Shown here: positions 1-5,159 of the stretch, one piece after another
How the letters are laid out: the number at the start of each line of letters is the position of its first letter
Position numbering within the stretch: the first letter of the stretch is position 1
Source of the DNA: an uncultured Bacilli bacterium
Lineage (GTDB): Bacteria > Bacillota_I > Bacilli_A > RF39 > UBA660
Direction of reading: 5' to 3'
Assembly (NCBI GenBank): GCA_944364705.1
Contig: CALVWH010000016.1
Coordinates: forward strand, 1-9,341
DNA: 9,341 bases
Notes under the pieces: model-generated
Seen by the model: only the letters and a program-made list of their open reading frames with translations
The model's database searches: none
What the model was told of the DNA's origin: nothing
Translations under genes and position numbers: made by a program

Positions 1-518
1 ATGTAGAGAAAAAAGAAAATGCCTGGTTAGAAGAATTATATAACTACTTAATCGAAGAATTAGATGAACAAGATAAACAGATCGAAGAAACGATCAGTCA
101 AACTTTTTATAACTTAGTAAAAGAATACGAATTAAGTAAAGAAGAATATAACGAACTATGGAGACTATTTTGTCTTTACATCAAAACCATCAAACAATAC
201 CAAATTGTAGATGTTGGACTTGAAAAGAAGGAAGAAAAGAAAATCGAAAAAATAAAAGATTATGGATTAAAAGAAAAAGAAATTCAAGAAAGTTTTTATG
301 TTCCTTTTGCTTTTGAAAACAATATTTTACTTGGAAAAGAAAGTGAAGAATTTCAAAGAAGAATGCTGATTAAAAAATTAATAACCGTATGGGATCAATA
401 CCAAGAAGAAGAAAAACAAACGATGATCGAAAGATATGAACTAACCGAAGAAGAAATCAATCAGATCAAACAAATCAAAGAAAATATCGGAAAAACATTA
501 AAAAAAGTGATCTTTTAA
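1..518 (+). CDS. 3' part of a hypothetical protein, paralogue of the next gene
   Basis: The reading frame is open from base 3 to a TAA at 516-518, giving 171 visible residues. The start lies outside the window. The product is very rich in Lys, Glu and Gln, has no hydrophobic segment and is predicted to be soluble and helical. Visible residues about 8-67 (LEELYNYLIEEL, then SKEEYNEL and IKQYQ) align with residues 421-481 of the 503-aa protein downstream (FEELYEYF, TKEEYDTF, GQYQ). The two are therefore paralogues at least in this segment. About 100 further residues follow here that the neighbour lacks; they end in a helical stretch containing ELTEEEINQIKQ. Only 13 nt separate this stop from the next start, so cotranscription is likely. 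I do not recognise the family. Whether it also carries the HA-like repeats cannot be seen. Confidence 0.8.
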   Translation, partial: VEKKENAWLEELYNYLIEELDEQDKQIEETISQTFYNLVKEYELSKEEYNELWRLFCLYIKTIKQYQIVDVGLEKKEEKKIEKIKDYGLKEKEIQESFYVPFAFENNILLGKESEEFQRRMLIKKLITVWDQYQEEEKQTMIERYELTEEEINQIKQIKENIGKTLKKVIF

Positions 519-531
519 AAGGAGAAAGCAA

Positions 532-2043
532 ATGACATCAGAAAAAGAACAAGAATATAGAGAAGCTTTAGGAATTTGGTTAAAAGAACATCCAGGAAAA
601 AACATAAACGATATTCCTCAAAAAGAAGAAGTTCTTTTACCATCCGGAAAAAGAATAAAGTTAGGATCTCGAATTGTCAATATGAAAAGCGTTTTAAAAG
701 GAACCCATAAAGGAATTTTAACGCAAGATCAATATGATTATTGGATTAAAAAACACGGATTAAAAGTACAAAAAACAAAATCTTTAGAAGAGCGAGAACA
801 AGAATACCGAGAAGCCTTAGAACTATGGCTAAAAACACATCCAGGAAAAACAATCAACGATGTTCCCCAACATGAAATAATTTCTTTACCATCCGGAACG
901 ATTGTTTTCATAGGAAGAAAAATTTCCAATATGAGAAATATTTTAAAAGGAAATTTAAATGGAAATATCAATAAAAGTCAAAAAGAATATTGGATCTTAA
1001 AACAAGGCCTTTCCACAGAAAATCAAAGAGATAAATTAAACAATCTTCGAGAACAAGAATACCGAGAAGCTTTGGAACTATGGCTAGAAAAACACCCAGA
1101 AGAAACCATCAATGATATATCCGTCACAACCAAAGTTAAAATCGCAAATGGAAAAAAAATTGCTTTAGGTGCAAGGATCGCAACGATAAAAGATGTTTTA
1201 AGAGGAACCCAAAACGGAACGATCGATGAAGAAAAATACACCTATTGGATCGAAGAAAAAAAACTTCAGTGGGAAAAACCAAAAGAGAAAATTTATAGAA
1301 CCAAAAGAGAAAAGAAAATTCACCAAATGTTATTAAAAAAAGAAACGATCGAAGATCCAACCGTAACTTCGTTTCTACAAGAATTTCAAATCTCTTTCGA
1401 AACCTTCAATAACAGTTTTGAACAAACCAAAGGAAACCGAGTTCCCCAAGTTCAAGTTCAAAAAAAAGAAAACGAAACCTTAAGACGCTATTGCGTGCGA
1501 AACGGATATTCTTATGAAATGGCTATGAGAATGCTAAAATTTCATAAACTTTTTCCAAACGATTCGTTTCTATCAAATTTTTACCGAAGTATGCTTTCAA
1601 ATACAAGAGAAAATCCGAAAAAAAGATTCTTTTGGATTTATGAACTTTACGGAGAATATTTACCGTTTATTTTAACTTCTATGCATTTCGATAAAGACCA
1701 TATTCTAGAAAAAATGAATAAAGAAGTATTACCTTTAGAAAAAGCCATTCAAAAAGAACTTTTTCGTATGCAAACAAACGAAAATCAAAATTTAGAATTC
1801 GAAGAACTATACGAATATTTTATGACAAACCTTATCGAAATGAAAGAATCAACAGGTAACAACAGCTTACCCAAAATTTATGAATCGATCAAAGAATTTC
1901 AATTGACCAAAGAAGAATATGATACATTTTTTCGTTTCGCATTTCAATTTTTCGAAACAATGGGACAATATCAAGATTTAAAATCCCTTTGGGAAAAAAA
2001 CAAACGAAAAACAAAAAAAGTTTTTGTGAAAAATGGAAAATAA
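532..2043 (+). CDS. 503-aa hypothetical protein with three HA-like repeats and a possible HTH
   Basis: The ATG at 532 follows a GGAG Shine-Dalgarno at 521-524 with 7 nt spacing. Residues 5-248 are three tandem ~75-residue units. Each has EQEYREAL-x-x-WL near its start, then INDI/V, a central G(K)xI-x-x-(L/I)G segment, an (L)(K/R)G-x-x-x-G turn, and a closing YWI with K-x-L. This pattern resembles the Pfam helicase-associated (HA) domain, a small helical domain found in tandem and thought to bind nucleic acid. No helicase motifs are present. Residues 316-337 (TLRRYCVRNGYSYEMAMRML) look like a helix-turn-helix. Residues 421-481 match the upstream gene product. There is no signal peptide or membrane segment. 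A role as a DNA- or RNA-binding protein is inference; the cellular function is unknown. The gene is probably cotranscribed with the gene before it, and no promoter is visible between them. Confidence 0.85.
   Translation: MTSEKEQEYREALGIWLKEHPGKNINDIPQKEEVLLPSGKRIKLGSRIVNMKSVLKGTHKGILTQDQYDYWIKKHGLKVQKTKSLEEREQEYREALELWLKTHPGKTINDVPQHEIISLPSGTIVFIGRKISNMRNILKGNLNGNINKSQKEYWILKQGLSTENQRDKLNNLREQEYREALELWLEKHPEETINDISVTTKVKIANGKKIALGARIATIKDVLRGTQNGTIDEEKYTYWIEEKKLQWEKPKEKIYRTKREKKIHQMLLKKETIEDPTVTSFLQEFQISFETFNNSFEQTKGNRVPQVQVQKKENETLRRYCVRNGYSYEMAMRMLKFHKLFPNDSFLSNFYRSMLSNTRENPKKRFFWIYELYGEYLPFILTSMHFDKDHILEKMNKEVLPLEKAIQKELFRMQTNENQNLEFEELYEYFMTNLIEMKESTGNNSLPKIYESIKEFQLTKEEYDTFFRFAFQFFETMGQYQDLKSLWEKNKRKTKKVFVKNGK
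544..1275 (+). repeat. Three tandem coding repeats (HA-like modules)
   Basis: The units are about 544-771, 793-1020 and 1048-1275 (residues 5-80, 88-163 and 173-248). The spacing between the first conserved Trp residues (W16, W99, W184) is 83 and 85 residues. Conservation is strongest in the first ~23 residues of each unit. Units 2 and 3 are identical over 23 nt at the DNA level at 793-815 and 1048-1070, and both encode REQEYREA. Unit 1 differs there by a few synonymous changes. The middle of each unit has diverged freely (for example KKEEVLLPSG versus TTKVKIANG). The pattern fits internal duplication followed by divergence. Confidence 0.85.
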
Positions 2044-2049
2044 CAAAAT

Positions 2050-2078
2050 TTGCATTTTTCCTCATTTTTCGCTATACT
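2050..2078 (+). promoter_or_regulatory. Sigma-A-type promoter of the 155-aa gene
   Basis: The -35 is TTGCAT at 2050-2055 and the -10 is TATACT at 2073-2078, with exactly 17 nt between them. The expected transcription start is near 2085, giving a leader of about 20 nt that contains the ribosome binding site. The promoter begins 6 nt after the upstream stop codon. An 8-bp AT-rich inverted repeat (2028-2035 with 2053-2060) spans the end of the upstream gene and the -35. It could form a weak terminator or just be composition. Confidence 0.75.
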
Positions 2079-2103
2079 ATATGGAAAAGAAAGGAAGGAA
2101 ACT

Positions 2104-2571
2104 ATGAAAATACAAGGAGATTTACAAGAAAAAGAAAAAGCAGAATTTTTTTATCAAAATGGATATGCTTTAGGGCAACTTTTATTATCGGTAAATTCCG
2201 ATGATCCAATGGTTATGGAACTTATCGAATATATTACTTCGACAAAAGCAGAAGATGATCCGAAAAAATTAGAAACGGGATGTCCAAAAGTTCTTGAATA
2301 TTTAAAGGAAAATCCATTAAATCCAGAAATTGCTTTAACGGACCGTGCAAAATATGAATATGCATGCCGAGTAGTACATTTATTAGTAGCTTATATTCGA
2401 AAGAGAGAAGAATACTTAACCGAAAGCCTAACAAAAATATTAATCGACACACTAAGACGAATTCAAGTTTGTATTCCAGAACCAAAAATGGATAAAGCGG
2501 AAAAAACAGAAGAAAAATATATGGAATCCCTTTTGACAAGTACGAATTCATCAAAATTTGTTGTAAAATAA
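2104..2571 (+). CDS. Hypothetical soluble 155-aa protein
   Basis: The frame extends upstream to a TTG at 2050, but that codon is inside the -35 element of this gene's own promoter and would lie upstream of the transcription start. The ATG at 2104 is preceded by AGGAAGG (2092-2098) with 5 nt spacing, so it is the likely start. The product has no membrane segment, signal peptide or recognisable motif and appears mostly helical. Landmarks are an N-terminal helix (EKEKAEFFYQNGYALGQLLL), a middle KVLEYLKENPLNPEIALTDRAKYEYACRV-type stretch from about residue 61, a possible coiled segment YIRKREEYLTESLTK, and a charged tail. It has Cys at three places but no metal-binding spacing. It stands alone between two promoters, so it is probably monocistronic. 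I do not recognise the family and assign no function. Confidence 0.8.
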   Translation: MKIQGDLQEKEKAEFFYQNGYALGQLLLSVNSDDPMVMELIEYITSTKAEDDPKKLETGCPKVLEYLKENPLNPEIALTDRAKYEYACRVVHLLVAYIRKREEYLTESLTKILIDTLRRIQVCIPEPKMDKAEKTEEKYMESLLTSTNSSKFVVK

Positions 2572-2580
2572 AAGAAGTTT

Positions 2581-2609
2581 TTGAAAAAAAGCTTTTTTTT
2601 TGCTATAAT
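2581..2609 (+). promoter_or_regulatory. Consensus extended -10 promoter of parC
   Basis: The -35 is TTGAAA at 2581-2586. The -10 is a perfect TATAAT at 2604-2609 with a 17-nt spacer and a TG two bases upstream (TGC-TATAAT, an extended -10). The spacer contains the palindrome A7-GC-T7 at 2584-2599. The promoter starts 9 nt after the stop of the upstream gene. Expected initiation near 2616 leaves a leader of only about 13 nt before the ATG at 2629. Confidence 0.85.
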
Positions 2610-2628
2610 ATCAAAAGGTGAAAAACAT

Positions 2629-5136
2629 ATGAAAGAAGTACTAACAAAAATATTTAATTATTCCTTAGAAGAAATCATGGGAAATCGTTTTGGAAGATAC
2701 TCAAAAGAAATTATCCAAGACCGTGCGTTACCCGATGTTCGAGATGGTTTAAAACCAGTACAAAGAAGAATTTTGTATGGAATGTACAAAGATGGAAACA
2801 CTTACAACCTTCCTTATAAAAAATCCGCAAAAACCGTTGGAAACGTTATGGGAAATTACCATCCACATGGAGACTCTTCCATTTACGATGCCATGGTTCG
2901 TATGAGTCAAACATGGAAACAGAATGCGATTTTCATCGATATGCATGGAAATAATGGATCCATCGATGGAGATGGACCAGCTGCGATGCGTTATACCGAA
3001 GCAAGATTATCGAAAATTGCCAATGAAATGCTTTATGATTTTGATAAAATCAAAGGACAACAATACTGGGCACCAAACTATGACGATACCGAATTAGAAC
3101 CAACCGTTTTACCAGCACGTTTTCCTAATTTATTAGTCAATGGTTCCACAGGAATTTCCGCCGGATATGCGACCAACATTCCTCCCCATAACTTAGGAGA
3201 AATTATCGATGCAACCATCAAAAGAATCGATAGTCCAAATTGCCGGTTAGAAACCATTTTAGAAATTGTAAAAGGACCAGATTTTCCAACCGGAGCTATT
3301 TGTGCAGGAGAAAAAGGACTTTTGGATGCTTATCAAACCGGAAGAGGAAAAGTTACCTTACGAAGCAAATACGAAATCATAAAAGAAAAAGGCAAAGAAA
3401 AAATCGTAATTACCGAAATTCCTTTTGAAGTAAATAAATCTTTATTAGTTAAAAAAATAGATGAAATTCGTTTGGACCGGAAAGTAGAAGGTATTAATGA
3501 AGTTTTAGATGAATCGGATCGTGATGGATTACGAATTACCATTGAACTTAAGAAAGATGCCAATAAAGATTTAATTTTACAATATCTTTTAAAAAATACC
3601 GATATGCAAATTTCATATAACTTTAATATGGTAGCCATCGTCAATCGTAGACCAATGACATTAGGAATTTTGCCAATTTTAGATGCTTATATTGTTCATG
3701 CGAAAGATATTTTAACCAAACGTTTACAATTTGATTTAGAACTTAATAAAAGTCGTCTACATATTATCGAAGGTCTCATAAAATGTCTTTCCATTTTAGA
3801 CGAAGTAATTAAAGTCATTCGTGCTAGTAAAAACAAAAGCGATGCCGAAAATAATTTAGTTACAGAATTTGGTTTTTCGATGGAACAAGCCAAAGCCATT
3901 GTTGTTTTACAACTTTATAAATTAACCAATACCGATGTAACCGAACTAGAAAAAGAAAAAATAGAAAGAGAAAACGTTGTGAGACAATTAGAAGAATTAT
4001 TACAAAACGAAACGGCTTTCAAAAACAAAATGAAAGAAGAACTACGTGAAATTAAAAAAATGTATGCAGTACCTAGAAAAACAGAAATTCAAAAAGATTT
4101 TGCCGAAATTAAAATTGATATGACTTCGATGGTTCCAAAAGAAGACGTAATTGTAACCGTAACCAAAGAAGGATATGTAAAAAGAGTATCTTTACGCAGT
4201 TATAACAAAGACGAAGAAACGGCATTAAAAGAACAAGATTATTTACTAGGACTTTATAAAGCAAATACGTTAGATGTTCTTTTATTGTTTACAAACCAAG
4301 GAAATTACTTATATCTTCCAGTTTATGAACTTCCAGAAGGAAAATGGAAAGAACTTGGAAAACATGTCAGCAATCTAATCAAATTAGATCCTTATGAAGA
4401 AATTATATCTTCTTTCCTTATTTCAACTTTTGATACCGAAGACTATGTAACCATCTTTACCAAAAATGGAATGGTAAAAAGAAGTTATTTGAAAGACTTT
4501 AAAGTCGTTCGGTATTCGAAACCAATCACTGCAATCAAATTAAAAGAAAACGATGAAGTCGTAGCCGTATCAAAAGAAGACAAACCTTATGTTTTCCTTG
4601 TAACCAAAAGAGGATATGCTCTTACTTATGAAACATCTGAAATTCCACTTGCTGGTTTAAAAGCTTCTGGAGTAAAAGCCATTTCCTTAAAAGAAGATAC
4701 TGTGGTGAGTGCTACTTTATATGATGATACTTTAGAATATATTAGTGTTTTAACATCCAAAGGAACGGGAAAACGTGTTCGTAAATGTGAATTTGATCTT
4801 ATGAGTCGTGCTCGTAAAGGAATTCAAATGATTAAAGAAGTTAAGACCAATCCATACTTTATTTTCGGAGCTTTTTATGGTTCTCTTCAAGAAGAAATTG
4901 GTATGGTAACAAAAGAAGAAACCTTCTTTGTAAAAACAAAAGAACTACCAATTTCAGATCGTTATTCTTCTGGAACAAGCATAACCAAAAAAGAAATTTT
5001 AAAAGTTTTTGAAAAACAAACGCTTGTAAAAAAAGAAGAAAAAGAAGAACCAAAAGTAGAAGTTTTAGATTTAGAAGAAATTGATCAAAAAATTTATACG
5101 ATTGAAGATTATTTAAATCAAATCGAAGAAAAATAA
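2629..5136 (+). CDS. parC: DNA topoisomerase IV subunit A (ParC)
   Basis: This is the breakage-reunion subunit of topoisomerase IV. With ParE it passes one duplex through another to decatenate daughter chromosomes in the cytoplasm. The 835-aa length is normal for the family. The N-terminal domain has QDRALPDVRDGLKPVQRR at residues 30-47, HPHGDSS at 78-84, and RYTEARL with the catalytic Tyr at 122. A coiled-coil stretch at about 400-500 is followed from about 505 by a six-bladed beta-pinwheel of VTxxGxxKR-type blades (for example KEDVIVTVTKEGYVKR). There is no canonical GyrA box QRRGGKG; the equivalent site reads SRARKGI (726-732), which favours ParC over GyrA. The ATG at 2629 follows AGGTG with 8 nt spacing. 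The upstream in-frame TTG at 2581 is the -35 itself and is rejected. Ser83 and Asp87 occupy the quinolone-resistance positions without a recognised resistance change. parE is not adjacent. Confidence 0.96.
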   Translation: MKEVLTKIFNYSLEEIMGNRFGRYSKEIIQDRALPDVRDGLKPVQRRILYGMYKDGNTYNLPYKKSAKTVGNVMGNYHPHGDSSIYDAMVRMSQTWKQNAIFIDMHGNNGSIDGDGPAAMRYTEARLSKIANEMLYDFDKIKGQQYWAPNYDDTELEPTVLPARFPNLLVNGSTGISAGYATNIPPHNLGEIIDATIKRIDSPNCRLETILEIVKGPDFPTGAICAGEKGLLDAYQTGRGKVTLRSKYEIIKEKGKEKIVITEIPFEVNKSLLVKKIDEIRLDRKVEGINEVLDESDRDGLRITIELKKDANKDLILQYLLKNTDMQISYNFNMVAIVNRRPMTLGILPILDAYIVHAKDILTKRLQFDLELNKSRLHIIEGLIKCLSILDEVIKVIRASKNKSDAENNLVTEFGFSMEQAKAIVVLQLYKLTNTDVTELEKEKIERENVVRQLEELLQNETAFKNKMKEELREIKKMYAVPRKTEIQKDFAEIKIDMTSMVPKEDVIVTVTKEGYVKRVSLRSYNKDEETALKEQDYLLGLYKANTLDVLLLFTNQGNYLYLPVYELPEGKWKELGKHVSNLIKLDPYEEIISSFLISTFDTEDYVTIFTKNGMVKRSYLKDFKVVRYSKPITAIKLKENDEVVAVSKEDKPYVFLVTKRGYALTYETSEIPLAGLKASGVKAISLKEDTVVSATLYDDTLEYISVLTSKGTGKRVRKCEFDLMSRARKGIQMIKEVKTNPYFIFGAFYGSLQEEIGMVTKEETFFVKTKELPISDRYSSGTSITKKEILKVFEKQTLVKKEEKEEPKVEVLDLEEIDQKIYTIEDYLNQIEEK

Positions 5137-5159
5137 TACCGGTTGGTATTATTTTTTTT
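5132..5159. terminator. Bidirectional intrinsic terminator between parC and the Ca2+-ATPase
   Basis: A perfect 9-bp stem is formed by AATAATACC (5132-5140) and GGTATTATT (5145-5153) with a GGTT loop. An eight-T run (5152-5159) follows on the plus strand. On the minus strand the same hairpin is followed by TTTTTC, so it can also end the convergent ATPase transcript. The left arm contains the parC TAA (5134-5136). The ATPase stop (5158-5160 on the plus strand) lies within the T run. Confidence 0.9.

Noticed and set aside
532..1275. CRISPR array or short direct-repeat array
   Set aside because: The periodicity is about 250 nt, it is in frame and conserved at the protein level, and the intervening sequence is also homologous. 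It is a protein-domain repeat.
2050..2103. TTG-initiated N-terminal extension of the 155-aa protein
   Set aside because: The TTG is the -35 hexamer of the gene's own promoter and the extension spans the -10. The ATG at 2104 has a good Shine-Dalgarno.
2581..2628. TTG-initiated extension of ParC (16 residues)
   Set aside because: It covers the -35 and -10 of parC. ParC homologues start near the ATG at 2629, which has AGGTG at proper spacing.
2629..5136. Identification as gyrase subunit A
   Set aside because: No canonical GyrA box is present (SRARKGI at its place), the pinwheel is degenerate and the overall pattern fits Firmicutes ParC. Some uncertainty remains without an alignment.
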